Shown: positions 1 through 8,050, numbered from the stretch's first letter. The stretch is 41,577 bases of DNA from Bacillota bacterium (GCA_021200975.1 JAJQFT010000099.1:1-41577); one strand, 5' to 3'. A program made the numbers and translations. Notes: generated by a model from the letters alone, not told the origin.

Positions 1-321
1 ACCGACGCGCTGCTCCGGCTCAACGTTTCGCCGCGGCACAAGGGCTTCCCGCTCGTGCGCGAGGCGATTCTGATGCACCCGCAAAACGAGAGCCGCTCCA
101 TGACCAAAGAGGTCTACCCCGAGCTGACACGTCTGTTCGATGCCAGTCAGATTCAGATCGAGCACGCCATCCGCACGGCCATCCACGCGGCGTGGGAGCA
201 CCGCGAGCTGCGCGTCTGGGCGCAATATTTCCCGCTCGACCCCAGCGGCGACGTCTCTCGCCCCACCAACGCCGGCTTCATCACCCGCCTCTCCGCCGCC
301 CTCCAAATCGGGAGGCTTTAA
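1..321 (+). CDS. Spo0A-type sporulation response regulator, C-terminal DNA-binding domain (5' end outside window)
   Basis: Frame 1 is open from the first base to a TAA at 319-321 (106 codons seen). The translation resembles the C-terminal effector domain of Spo0A: a conserved SMTKEVYPELTRLFD segment, then IEHAIRTAIHAAWEHREL (matching the VERAIRHAIEVAW recognition-helix region) and RPTNAGFI near the end (like KPTNSEFI). Spo0A is the master regulator of entry into sporulation and binds TGTCGAA boxes. The receiver domain, if present, lies left of the window, so this could be canonical Spo0A or a paralogue with another N-terminus. The stretch after AAW (REL..WAQYFPLD) differs from typical Spo0A. 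No clear terminator is visible in the 41 bases before the next, convergent gene. Confidence 0.85.
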   Translation, partial: TDALLRLNVSPRHKGFPLVREAILMHPQNESRSMTKEVYPELTRLFDASQIQIEHAIRTAIHAAWEHRELRVWAQYFPLDPSGDVSRPTNAGFITRLSAALQIGRL

Positions 322-362
322 GGGGCATCATCACGCTCCGCTTTCCGTGCCGCTTTGCTTTT

Positions 363-662
363 TCAGAGCAGCAGAAGCAAATGATGGAGCAAAGCAAAAG
401 CGAAAATACCGCCCATGAGCAGTACCCAAAAGCTGCTTATGATCGTAGAAATAATGTTTACTGCGCTTCTGCTTTCTCGGCTCTTTACGCAGACAATGGA
501 AAGTGTCAAGCCCACGAAAACAGAAAGAATATTACCCACCGCCCAGACAGAACGTATTCCGTCTGTCAGCGTAATATGAAGCAAAACCGGGATAAAGGTT
601 GCCAGCGGAAAAATGCTGATAATCAACGCTGCCAGGCTCATTTTTTGTAGTTTCTTCTCCAT
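363..662 (-). CDS. Small membrane protein of unknown function, last gene of the lantibiotic-immunity remnant
   Basis: The 99-residue product is very hydrophobic, with about three to four predicted membrane segments (near residues 9-30, 40-60, 68-97) and a short charged stretch (KSRESRS) between them. It begins four bases after the stop of the permease remnant, and a GAGG ribosome site sits inside that gene's end, so it was probably translated from the same mRNA. I do not recognise the family. Its frame is intact although both upstream permease genes are broken, so it may be untranscribed or simply not yet decayed. It ends convergently with the Spo0A-like gene. Confidence 0.55.
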   Translation of the reverse strand: MEKKLQKMSLAALIISIFPLATFIPVLLHITLTDGIRSVWAVGNILSVFVGLTLSIVCVKSRESRSAVNIISTIISSFWVLLMGGIFAFALLHHLLLLL

Positions 663-666
663 AAAG

Positions 667-1405
667 TTACCTCATTTCTTTTTTCCCGAAGCGTGTTACC
701 GATACGAAAAGCACCAATGCAAAGATTAAAACAGCACGCGGCAGGAACGGGAACAGATCAAACCCGGTGCTGATGCCTGTTGTTGTGAAATCATGCAGCG
801 AACAGGAAACCAGGTAGCCGCTGTAACAATAGGGGTATGCAATCCAAAGTGGGGTATTTGTTACCAGTACGCCGGGAATGACAAGGAACAGATTGAAACC
901 GACAGACAGCAGCGGCTTATCAAAAAGCACGGTAATCGCCCACAAGGAATAATCCGACGCACCATTTCAGAAGATAGAAAAACGGCAGCGTTTCCGTAAT
1001 CCCTGCATTGCTTGTGGCGATCAGTCCCGCAATCACGAACACCGCAAGAAATACCACCATTTCCAGAGCCAGAAAGACTAACAGCACACAAAACTTCGCA
1101 GCAGAAAGCGCATACCGGCTCACGGGCAGGGCTAACATTTTCAATATCCCGTTGTTTCCCGTTTCCCGTCCTGCAATCATCACACAGACCACGATCATAC
1201 TGAACGGCAGCAGATAATAGGCATAGACCAATGCGCTTTGAATGAACATAGCAGCCCAGGCGTTTGTATAATCCGGGGTAAAATAGCTATACAGATTTGC
1301 CACGCCGGACACTACAACGAGCAGCGGGGCAATGAAAATCAGAGGGACGATTTTTCCTCGTTTGACTTTCATAAGCTCAATTCGAAGCAATTCCAAAAAA
1401 CTCAT
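667..1405 (-). pseudogene. Lantibiotic-immunity type ABC transporter permease (MutG/SpaG-like), frameshifted
   Basis: The gene starts at the ATG at 1403-1405 (MSFLELLRIELMKVKRGKIV) with an AGGAGG site 8 bases upstream. About 150 codons continue to LLKWCVGLFL near 940, where the frame runs into a stop. The remaining 92 codons (WAITVLFDKPLLSVGFNLF onward) lie in another frame and end at 667. Joined, they give about 245 residues with six hydrophobic segments, the usual size of the MutG/SpaG/EpiG permeases that help expel lantibiotics from the producer's membrane. The break is either a one-base change or a small deletion; as I recall the family, a few residues normally lie between the two halves. 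It is not expected to make a working protein unless the break is a sequencing error. Confidence 0.7.
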
Positions 1406-1431
1406 TTCCGTACACCTCCTATTCGTACCGC

Positions 1432-1997
1432 TTATGTTTTTGCAGCCCATAATCCAGCGCAAAGGAAAAGGACTGTCTCAGCCAGAGATACAACGATAAC
1501 GGTCATATCCGGCTGTGCGCTCATGGCGACGGCAGGCTTTAGCATAACCACAAAGGGATGCAAGAGACCCCCCGCTCCATCCAATGCAGCCAATGCCATT
1601 CCGCTTAAAAGCCCGCCACGCCGATACCAAGCGGCACCCGCATATTTTCAAAATGGGACGACACGAAAACCATAAACGACAATACGGGCATTGCCGTTAG
1701 AAAGGAATATCCGGCAAAGGATATAAGGGTCTGGGCTTCAAATGGGCCTTGCGGTAAATCCTTGATACCGATTGCGGCAAGTGCCATATTTTGAAGGCAT
1801 ATAGCAATCAAGAGCAGAACGGTCAAAATCAGAAACTTGCATAGGTACATGGCGGGAACGCTCATAGGGAGCATATACATCTTTTTGACTGCGTTCCCCT
1901 TAAATTCCATGTTGTAGATCATGCAGGCAGCAACGATGATTCCGAACATATTTAAGACCATAATCATGCCGTAAACCTGCGTCAGCAGAACATCCAT
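1432..1997 (-). pseudogene. Lantibiotic-immunity type ABC transporter permease (MutE/SpaE-like), 5'-truncated and frameshifted
   Basis: An open frame from about 1997 encodes membrane segments (MDVLLTQVYGMIMVLNMFG; MYMLPMSVPAMYLCKFLIL) and stops at 1605 just after GIGVAGF. Restoring one T in a short T run next to the stop joins it to a second frame (LSGMALAALDGAGG to LCAGLWAAKT) that ends with TAA at 1432-1434, 27 bases before the next permease start. The rebuilt C-terminal part matches the MutE/EpiE type of immunity permease. The N-terminal part is missing: the reading frame meets plus-strand kinase sequence near 2000-2040. The ATP-binding partner (MutF/SpaF) is absent from the window. Confidence 0.65.
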
Positions 1998-2017
1998 ATG
2001 CGGCAGGGGGCAGATGA

Positions 2018-2602
2018 ACTCTGACAGATGCAGAACGTCAAAAGGCGGCAGTGATTGTGAAACAGAGCAACCGTATTAAAAACCTGATTACCGATCTCAA
2101 CCTTGCGTCCAAACCGGAATATGATATGCAGCCACTGAAAAAGAGACAGGAAAATGCGATTGCGATTGTCCGGCAAGTTGTTGTAGCTTTTATGAATATG
2201 GACATCGAAGAGAAATACCCGATCATTTGGAATACCGATGAAAATCTATCCTCCTGCATCATTGAGGCAGATGGAGATTTGCTGAAACGTGCTGTAGAAA
2301 ACCTGATTCAAAACAGTATAAACCATAATGAAAATGGATGTACTATTTTTATATCTGTTGCGGAAGATGCTGAAAATTGCATGATCTATATTGAGGATGA
2401 CGGTATAGGGGCCTCTGAGCGGTTGATCGAGCAGCTGAACCATACGCCCCATTATATGGTCTGCGACACCAGCACTTCCGAACAACGGCACGGGCTGGGG
2501 CTGCTGATTGTGAAGCAGATTATCAGCGCGCACAGCGGAACCGTCCGGATTGGAAAAAGCAAATACGGAGGATTCAAGGTTGTTTTGACGATACCGAAGT
2601 AA
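2018..2602 (+). pseudogene. Sensor histidine kinase, C-terminal fragment (lantibiotic-system type)
   Basis: The frame is open from 2018 to a TAA at 2600-2602. It contains the end of the dimerisation region (KQSNRIKNLITDLNLASK) and a full HATPase domain: N box AVENLIQNSINHN, G1 box IEDDGIGA and G2 box HGLGLLIVKQI. The phospho-accepting histidine, sensor and membrane segments are missing. Just upstream, GCA GAT GAA in a neighbouring frame would continue smoothly into the ACT CTG ACA GAT frame if one A were restored, so a further one-base loss is likely. It points away from the permease remnants, whereas in mut/spa/epi loci regulators and immunity genes commonly share a strand. No response regulator is present. 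Confidence 0.7.
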
Positions 2603-2614
2603 ATATGGCCGCTT

Positions 2615-2648
2615 AGAAGGCGCGCAAATACCCTGCGCCTTCTATTTT
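2615..2648 (+). terminator. Rho-independent terminator after the histidine kinase fragment
   Basis: A perfect 9-bp stem (AGAAGGCGC paired with GCGCCTTCT, 11-base loop) is followed by ATTTT, 12 bases after the kinase stop codon. It would end plus-strand transcription. Confidence 0.75.
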
Positions 2649-2762
2649 CACCCGATGCTGCGCGCCCCACGCCGCTGTTTTGGAATTCGTTTTTCTTGAC
2701 AAATTGCGGGCGAATAACCGCGCCGTTTTCTCCGGCGGAGGGATGGTTTTTCCTGTTTATCC

Positions 2763-3326
2763 TTATTTTTCCGAGCAAACGCAGCGCGCAAGCTTGAGAA
2801 TCAGCGCCGTTTCCTCCTGCGTGCTGATGGGCGCGGGCGCAGTCAGCCATTGCTGGAGCAGGCGACACGCTCCATAGGTCACGAAGTCGATGCGGGCGCG
2901 GCGCTCGGCCTCGCTGGGCACATCGGCAAGACTCTCGTGCAGCAGATTCTCGATTTTTGGCAGCGAGAACAGCCGCAACGCGAACTGCGTGCCCTCGCTG
3001 CTGCGCATCAGCAGCAGCGTGAGCTCCTTATTGCGCATGGCGTTGTCCAAGCACATCTCCACCCTGCGCTGCACGCCCGCCTGATCGCGCGGGGAGACAT
3101 CGAGAAGCTGCGCCTCCAAGTCCTCAAGGAAGGCGTCCGTCAGCTCGGCCAGCACATCGTACTGGCTCCCAAAATGATGGTAGAAGGTGCTACGGTTGAT
3201 TCCCGCCAGCTGGCAAAGCTCCGAGATGGAAATCTGGTGAATCGACCTGTCCCGCATCAGGCGCAAAAACGCGCCGTAAATCCGCCGCTTGGTTTCCAAA
3301 ATCCGCTGCTCGTATTGTGATTTCAT
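2763..3326 (-). CDS. TetR/AcrR family transcriptional regulator
   Basis: The product is about 187 residues when started at MKSQYEQR (ATG at 3324-3326, GGAGG four bases upstream). A longer start at 3347 (MDFGGGG) is possible, with GAGG upstream, but adds only a glycine-rich lead. The N-terminal helix-turn-helix is clear: ISISELCQLAGINRSTFYHHF, near residues 28-48. The rest is the helical ligand and dimer domain (PF14278-like C-terminus: DFVTYGACRLLQQWL). It is divergent from the TauE/SafE-fusion gene, and the shared spacer holds a perfect palindrome inside the transporter promoter, the usual arrangement for a TetR repressor controlling a neighbouring exporter and itself. The ligand is unknown. 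Confidence 0.88.
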   Translation of the reverse strand: MKSQYEQRILETKRRIYGAFLRLMRDRSIHQISISELCQLAGINRSTFYHHFGSQYDVLAELTDAFLEDLEAQLLDVSPRDQAGVQRRVEMCLDNAMRNKELTLLLMRSSEGTQFALRLFSLPKIENLLHESLADVPSEAERRARIDFVTYGACRLLQQWLTAPAPISTQEETALILKLARCVCSEK

Positions 3327-3367
3327 GCCGCCGCCTCCAAAATCCACAATTTCCTCCCATCTGTCGC

Positions 3368-3396
3368 TTGCATAATCAACAAATGTTGATTATAAT
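3368..3396 (+). promoter_or_regulatory. Promoter of the transporter fusion gene with embedded 22-base palindromic operator
   Basis: TTGCAT (3368-3373), a 17-base spacer and a perfect TATAAT (3391-3396) form a sigma-A promoter. A perfect inverted repeat, ATAATCAACA then AA then TGTTGATTAT, spans 3372-3393, filling the spacer and touching both hexamers. A dimeric repressor bound there would block RNA polymerase. The TetR gene begins 45 bases to the left on the other strand, so it is the obvious candidate binder and probably also represses itself. Confidence 0.85.
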
Positions 3397-3433
3397 AGTA
3401 GCATATTTTTCCCGAAAAAACAAGGTGAATTCT

Positions 3434-4954
3434 ATGGAGTATTTCTGGTATATCCTAGCCGCGCTCGGCGCGGGCGTCGGCACCGGGCTGGCCGGGCTGT
3501 CCGCCGCGACGGTGATGGTGCCGATCCTGCTCGTGCTGTGCCCCTCGTTCAGCGGGGAATACGGCGCATATCAGGCGACCGCGATCGCGCTTGCCTCCGA
3601 CATTCTCGGCTCCGCCGTGACAAGCGCGGTCTACGCCCGCAACAAGCGCGTCGACCTGAAGCACGGCTGGGTGATGATGGCCTGCATCATCGCCCTGAGC
3701 GCGGTGGGCAGCTACGCCGCCTACCTCGTGGGGAACGTGGTGCTGGGCGGCTTCACGCTGGTGCTGACCTTCTGCATCGGCATCCGCTTCCTTGTAAAGC
3801 CGGATACCTCAAAATCCGGAGCAAGCGCCGCCAATGTGCGCCTTGGCTGGAAGCAGATCCTGATTTCCCTCTTCTTTGGGCTCACGATTGGCTTTGGCAC
3901 CGGCTTCGTGGGCACCGGCGGCGGCATGATGATGCTGGTGGTATTCACGGCCTTCCTCGGCTACGACCTGAAAACTGCCGTTGGCACCAGCACCTTCATC
4001 ATGACCTTCACAGCCCTGATTGGCTTCGTCAGCCACGCGCTGATCCACCCCGCTATCGTGCTGGAATGCTGGGATGTGCTGCTCATTTGCATTGCCGTGG
4101 CAACAGCGGCCTCGCTCCTTTCCGCACGCTTTGCCAACCGCGTGAACAGCAAAACCGTGGGCAGGGTCACCGGCGCGATCCTCACGGCGTTGGGCGCCGC
4201 CATGATTTACCTCAATTATTTCTGCGGCGTCGTGCTCCCGCCGCTGGCGCAGGAGCTGCTGCGCACGCTGGCGGTGCTGCTTGCCTTCCTTGCCGCAGCC
4301 GTGTGCGCCGCGCTTCTGGGCTTCCGTTTTCTGCATATCGGCGGGGAAGCGCGGCGCAAGGTGCTGCACACGGTGGCCTTCCTTCTCATTCTGGTGATGC
4401 TTCTGGCGGCGCAGCACTGGTATGTGCCGGTGCTGCTGGCGGCGCTCTTCGTCGCCATCGTGTACCCAGTGCTGAAGCTGTGCGAAAAGCGGGGCTTCTA
4501 CGCGAGCCTGTTTCAGGAGCGCGCCGCGGGCGAGGTGCGCAGGAGCCTTGTCCTGCTCTTCGCCACCTCCGCCGGGCTGATTGCGCTTTTCTGGGGCGCG
4601 CTGGATTCCAAGCTTAGCGTCCTCTCGGCAATCTTGGGATGGGGGCTGGGGGACGAGGCCGCCGCGCTGATTGGCAAGCGCTACGGCCGCCACAAGCTCC
4701 GCTGGAGAATAGCGGACGCTCAGAAATCCTATGCCGGCAGCGGCGCGATGCTCCTTACCTCCTTCCTCGCCGTGCTTGCCGCGCTGACTGCCAGCGGTAT
4801 TCCGCCCGCCGCGGCGCTCTGCGCGGCGGCCGTCAGCGCCCTCGTCGGGACAGTAACGGAGGCCGTCACCAAAAAGGGTTACGACACCGTGACCGTCCCC
4901 TGTCTGCTCGCCGCCGCGATCTGGCTGACCCTTCGCGGCTTTTCGGAAAGATAA
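3434..4954 (+). CDS. TauE/SafE (TSUP) membrane exporter fused to a polyprenol/phytol kinase-like membrane domain
   Basis: The start is the ATG at 3434 (MEYFWYILAALGAGVG), six bases after AAGGTGA; longer in-frame starts lie inside the promoter. The product is 506 residues. Residues 1 to about 270 are a TauE/SafE transporter: glycine-rich half-repeats GAGVGTGLAGLSAATVMVP and GLTIGFGTGFVGTGGGMMML, the family hallmark, with about eight membrane spans. Residues from about 290 form a second multi-span domain carrying GGEARRKVLHT and WGLGDEAAALIGKRYGRHKL, which resemble the RRKxxH and GDxxAxxxGxxxGxxK motifs of the SEC59/VTE5 (dolichol/phytol kinase, CTP-transferase-like) group. TauE/SafE proteins move sulfite, sulfonates and other organic anions. 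The substrate here, and whether the second domain is catalytic, is unknown. A terminator follows. Confidence 0.8.
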   Translation: MEYFWYILAALGAGVGTGLAGLSAATVMVPILLVLCPSFSGEYGAYQATAIALASDILGSAVTSAVYARNKRVDLKHGWVMMACIIALSAVGSYAAYLVGNVVLGGFTLVLTFCIGIRFLVKPDTSKSGASAANVRLGWKQILISLFFGLTIGFGTGFVGTGGGMMMLVVFTAFLGYDLKTAVGTSTFIMTFTALIGFVSHALIHPAIVLECWDVLLICIAVATAASLLSARFANRVNSKTVGRVTGAILTALGAAMIYLNYFCGVVLPPLAQELLRTLAVLLAFLAAAVCAALLGFRFLHIGGEARRKVLHTVAFLLILVMLLAAQHWYVPVLLAALFVAIVYPVLKLCEKRGFYASLFQERAAGEVRRSLVLLFATSAGLIALFWGALDSKLSVLSAILGWGLGDEAAALIGKRYGRHKLRWRIADAQKSYAGSGAMLLTSFLAVLAALTASGIPPAAALCAAAVSALVGTVTEAVTKKGYDTVTVPCLLAAAIWLTLRGFSER

Positions 4955-4964
4955 AAGATACAGA

Positions 4965-5014
4965 AAGCCCGGCTCCTTTGCGGTAAGCGCCGCGTAAGAG
5001 CCGGGTCTTTTTTT
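4965..5014 (+). terminator. Rho-independent terminator after the TauE/SafE fusion gene
   Basis: The stem CCCGGCTC (4968-4975) pairs with GAGCCGGG (4998-5005) around a loop that contains a small GCGG/CCGC hairpin, followed by TCTTTTTTT. It ends the plus-strand gene and sits in the spacer before the end of the convergent minus-strand run. Confidence 0.85.
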
Positions 5015-5078
5015 GTGATTGCGCCCTAACCTCCGGGAGAAGCCCCATCCGCTATTTGCCGATGGATTCCGCTCTTCC

Positions 5079-6251
5079 CTAGATTCTTGCCACGCCGGAG
5101 CGTCTGGCAGCTTCCGCCACGGCCTTCGCCACCGCGGGCCCCACTCTCGGGTCGAAGGCGGCAGGGATGATATAGTCGGCGGACAGCTCGTCGTCGGAAA
5201 TCAGGCCGGCGAGAGCCTCGGCGGCGGCCATTTTCATTTCCTCATTGATGTCGCGGGCGCGAACATCGAACGCGCCCCGGAAAATGCCGGGGAAGGCCAG
5301 CACATTATTGATTTGGTTGGGATAGTCGCTGCGCCCGGTAGATACCACCTTCGCGCCGCCCGCCTTGGCCTCATCCGGGAAAATCTCGGGAATCGGGTTG
5401 GCGCAGGCGAAGATGATAGCGTCGCGGTTCATGGTTTCCACCATTTCCTTGGTCACCTGTCCGGGAGCGGACACGCCAATGAACACATCCGCGCCCCTGA
5501 TCTGCTCCGCCAGCGTGCCGGGCTTTCTGGAGAGGTTGGTGACCTGCGCCATCTCCTCCTTGATCCAGTTCAGCCTTTCGCGCCCGCTGTAAATCGCGCC
5601 GCTGCGGTCGCACATGGTGATATCCCGGAAGCCAGCGGAGAGCAGCAGCTTGACGATAGCAATCGCCGCCGCGCCCGCGCCGGAGGTGACAATCTTTACC
5701 TCCTCCTTCTTCTTGCCCACGACCTTCAGCGCGTTCGTCAGCCCGGCGAGGGTGATCACAGCCGTGCCATGCTGGTCGTCATGGAAAACGGGAATATCGC
5801 ACTTTTCCTTGAGCTTGCGCTCAATCTCAAAGCAGCGCGGCGCAGAAATATCCTCCAGATTGATTCCGCCGAAGCTGCCGGAAATCAGATAGACCGCATT
5901 GACAAATTCATCCACATCCTTGGTTTTGATGCACAGCGGGAAGGCATCCACCTGCCCGAAGGCCTTGAACAGGACACACTTGCCCTCCATGACCGGCATT
6001 CCCGCCTCGGGCCCGATATCGCCCAGCCCCAGCACGGCGCTGCCATCGGTGATGACCGCGCACAGATTGTGCCGCCGCGTCAGGTCGTAGGAGCGGCTGG
6101 GATCCTTTTGGATTTCCAGGCAGGGCTGCGCCACGCCGGGGGTATAGGCCAGCGCCAAATCGTCCCGCGTGGACACCGGCACCGTGGGGTTGATTTCGAT
6201 TTTGCCCTTCCACTGGCCGTGCAGGCGCAGGGATTCTTCTGCATAGTTCAT
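5079..6251 (-). CDS. NAD(P)-dependent malic enzyme (oxaloacetate-decarboxylating malate dehydrogenase)
   Basis: The 390-residue product has the length of short bacterial malic enzymes. Near the N-terminus it has TPGVAQPCLEI; then the substrate and metal region ITDGSAVLGLGDIGPEAGMP and FPLCIKTKDVDEFV; IPVFHDDQHGTAVI, the classic malic enzyme signature; and a Rossmann segment IVTSGAGAAAIAIVKLL. It catalyses L-malate plus NAD(P)+ to pyruvate, CO2 and NAD(P)H in the cytoplasm. It starts 12 bases after the transketolase C-subunit, with GGAGG upstream, and is the last gene of the long minus-strand run. Its place next to a LarA racemase suggests that it consumes L-malate made from D-malate in the proposed inositol route. 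A general anaplerotic or NADPH-forming role is the alternative. Confidence 0.93.
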   Translation of the reverse strand: MNYAEESLRLHGQWKGKIEINPTVPVSTRDDLALAYTPGVAQPCLEIQKDPSRSYDLTRRHNLCAVITDGSAVLGLGDIGPEAGMPVMEGKCVLFKAFGQVDAFPLCIKTKDVDEFVNAVYLISGSFGGINLEDISAPRCFEIERKLKEKCDIPVFHDDQHGTAVITLAGLTNALKVVGKKKEEVKIVTSGAGAAAIAIVKLLLSAGFRDITMCDRSGAIYSGRERLNWIKEEMAQVTNLSRKPGTLAEQIRGADVFIGVSAPGQVTKEMVETMNRDAIIFACANPIPEIFPDEAKAGGAKVVSTGRSDYPNQINNVLAFPGIFRGAFDVRARDINEEMKMAAAEALAGLISDDELSADYIIPAAFDPRVGPAVAKAVAEAARRSGVARI

Positions 6252-6263
6252 AAGCTTCCTCCT

Positions 6264-7205
6264 TTATTTGCCCAGCTTTTCCCTGACCACCCGGGCGATA
6301 TGCTCGTCCGTCAGGTCAAAGCGATCGCGCAGGTAATCCTGCGGCCCGACCTCGCCGAAGCAATCCTCGATAGCGACATAGCCTACTCTCGCCTCGCCAT
6401 CCAGGCATTCCTTGACGGCGCTGTACAGCCCGCCGATTTTGTTGTGATTCTCCGCCGTGACAAGCACGCCGGTTTTCCGGGCATACTGCCGAACCAGCTC
6501 CTCATCAAGCGGCTTAATGGAGAAAATGTCAATTACGCAGGCGGAAATACCCTCCTGCTCCAGCTTCTGCGCCGCCTGCAGGGCCTCGTGCACCATGATG
6601 CCGCAGGCGATGATGGTCGCGTCGGCGCCCTCGCGCAGGACGATGCCCTTGCCGAAGGTGAAGTGCGTGCCCTCCGCGTAGACTTGGTAGGATTCCTTAC
6701 GGGGCACGCGGAAATACTTCACGCCGGGGATATCCTTCGCCTGATGCAGAATGTCCACCAGCATGGGCACATCGGTGACATCCACGATTTTCGCTCCGGG
6801 CAGGGCGCGGTAGAGCGCCACATCCTCAAAGGGCATGTGCGTCCCGCCGTTGAAGGCGGCGGTGATCCCCGGGTCGGTGCCCACCACGGTGACGCTATTG
6901 CCGGCATAGCCGCCGGAGAGGAAAATCTGGTCGTAAGCCCGGCGGGAAACAAAGGGCGCAAAGGAATGGACATATGGCTTCCAGCCTACGGCGCTCATAC
7001 CGCAGGCGACGCCGACCATATTGGCCTCCGCCACGCCGCAGTTGATGACCCGCGGACTATGAACGGCGCTTACGCCGCTGCACGACTGCAGGTCCGCGTC
7101 CAGCCAGACCACATTTTCGTCCTCGTCCAGGAGCTGCTGCATGGTCTTTCCAATCATGGCCTTGAATTGGCGGGAATCCTTGCGCCCGGTATACACGATT
7201 TTCAT
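6264..7205 (-). CDS. Transketolase, C-terminal subunit of a split enzyme
   Basis: The 313-residue product covers the pyrimidine-binding and C-terminal domains of transketolase. CGVAEANMVGVACGMSAVG contains the catalytic glutamate that activates thiamine diphosphate. SFAPFVSRRAYDQIF, GGTHMPFEDVALYRALPG (with the conserved histidine) and the C-terminal TAENHNKIGGL follow. Its ATG overlaps the stop of the N-subunit gene by four bases, so the two chains should be made in equal amounts. Transketolase moves a two-carbon ketol group between sugars. Context (iolEBDG, GAPDH-like, PGK-like, LarA, malic enzyme) suggests the donor may be 2-deoxy-5-keto-D-gluconate rather than a sugar phosphate. That is inference; a pentose-phosphate role is the null hypothesis. 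Confidence 0.9.
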   Translation of the reverse strand: MKIVYTGRKDSRQFKAMIGKTMQQLLDEDENVVWLDADLQSCSGVSAVHSPRVINCGVAEANMVGVACGMSAVGWKPYVHSFAPFVSRRAYDQIFLSGGYAGNSVTVVGTDPGITAAFNGGTHMPFEDVALYRALPGAKIVDVTDVPMLVDILHQAKDIPGVKYFRVPRKESYQVYAEGTHFTFGKGIVLREGADATIIACGIMVHEALQAAQKLEQEGISACVIDIFSIKPLDEELVRQYARKTGVLVTAENHNKIGGLYSAVKECLDGEARVGYVAIEDCFGEVGPQDYLRDRFDLTDEHIARVVREKLGK

Positions 7206-8050
7206 ATTCCGCCTCCCTGCGCTTCCAGTGCGCTCAGCTGCGTGCGAAGCTCCTCCAGCCAGCGGTCAAAGACCTCGGCGCTTACGTTCATGGAGTGGTT
7301 GCTCACGGTCTGCTCCACCTGCGTAACGCCCTTGCCCTTGATATTGTCCATCACGATGGCGATCGGCCGATCGGAGGTCTTGGTAAGCGCATCATATAGC
7401 TGCGCGACGTCGTGGCCGTCGATTTGGACTGCCTCGAAGCCGAAGGCTTCAAATTTCGCCCGGATGTCAAACGGCTCGAGAATATCGCTTACATAGCCGT
7501 CGAGCTGCTTCTTGTTCCAGTCGATCAGCCATGTCATATTGTTTACGTTTTTTCCGGCGGCAAACATGGCCGCCTCCCATACCTGCCCCTCGTTCAGCTC
7601 GCCGTCGCCTACAATCAGGTAGGTGCGGCTGCTCCTGCCCTTGAGCTTGTCGCCATAGGCCATCCCCACGGCAAGGGACGTTCCCTGCCCCAGAGAGCCG
7701 GTGGTCATGTCCACGCCCGGGGTGAGCCTGCGGTCGCAGTGGGAGGGCAGGTGCGTGCCCGGCTGATTGAGGGTATAGAGCATATCATAGGGCATATAGC
7801 CCTTCAGTGCCAGCGTGGCGTACACGGCCGGGCCGGCGTGCCCCTTGGAGCATACGAGCTTATCGCGCTCCTCCCATTGGGGATTGCGCGGGTCGATTCG
7901 CATCACCTTCCCATACAGCACCGCCAGCGCGTCCACCACCGACAGGCTCCCGCCAATATGGCCGAAGCCGCGCGATTTCACGCATTCGACGGTGCCGATA
8001 CGAATCCGCAGGGCAAAGCTTTGCAGCTCCCGTTTTTCCTGATCCGTCAT
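7202..8050 (-). CDS. Transketolase, N-terminal (thiamine diphosphate-binding) subunit of a split enzyme
   Basis: The start is the ATG at 8048-8050 (MTDQEKRELQSFALRIRIGT), with AGGAGG upstream and a four-base ATGA overlap with the larA-like stop. The 282-residue chain has the typical split-transketolase N-subunit size. It shows HIGGSLSVVDALAVLYG, GHAGPAVYATLALKGY, TGSLGQGTSLAVGMAYGDKL and the thiamine diphosphate/Mg motif GDGELNEGQVWEAAMFA ending in IDWNKKQLDG. It pairs with the next gene. Divided transketolases are common in Clostridia and archaea and in specialised routes. The translational coupling to a racemase on one side and to its partner subunit on the other indicates a dedicated pathway enzyme rather than the housekeeping copy. 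Confidence 0.9.
   Translation of the reverse strand: MTDQEKRELQSFALRIRIGTVECVKSRGFGHIGGSLSVVDALAVLYGKVMRIDPRNPQWEERDKLVCSKGHAGPAVYATLALKGYMPYDMLYTLNQPGTHLPSHCDRRLTPGVDMTTGSLGQGTSLAVGMAYGDKLKGRSSRTYLIVGDGELNEGQVWEAAMFAAGKNVNNMTWLIDWNKKQLDGYVSDILEPFDIRAKFEAFGFEAVQIDGHDVAQLYDALTKTSDRPIAIVMDNIKGKGVTQVEQTVSNHSMNVSAEVFDRWLEELRTQLSALEAQGGGI

Noticed and set aside
140-650. Overlapping plus-strand open frames across the Spo0A-like end and the small membrane gene.
   Set aside because: Their translations are Arg/Pro-rich or show no family likeness and shadow better-supported genes.
2603-2762. A possible small gene in the gap between the kinase fragment and TetR.
   Set aside because: Apart from the terminator at 2615-2648, no start with a ribosome site or family likeness was found; short frames there run antisense into the TetR gene.
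5019-7496. An 825-codon plus-strand open frame opposite malic enzyme and transketolase.
   Set aside because: It is antisense to clearly conserved genes. The composition is typical of a shadow frame in GC-rich DNA, with no recognisable motif or ribosome site.
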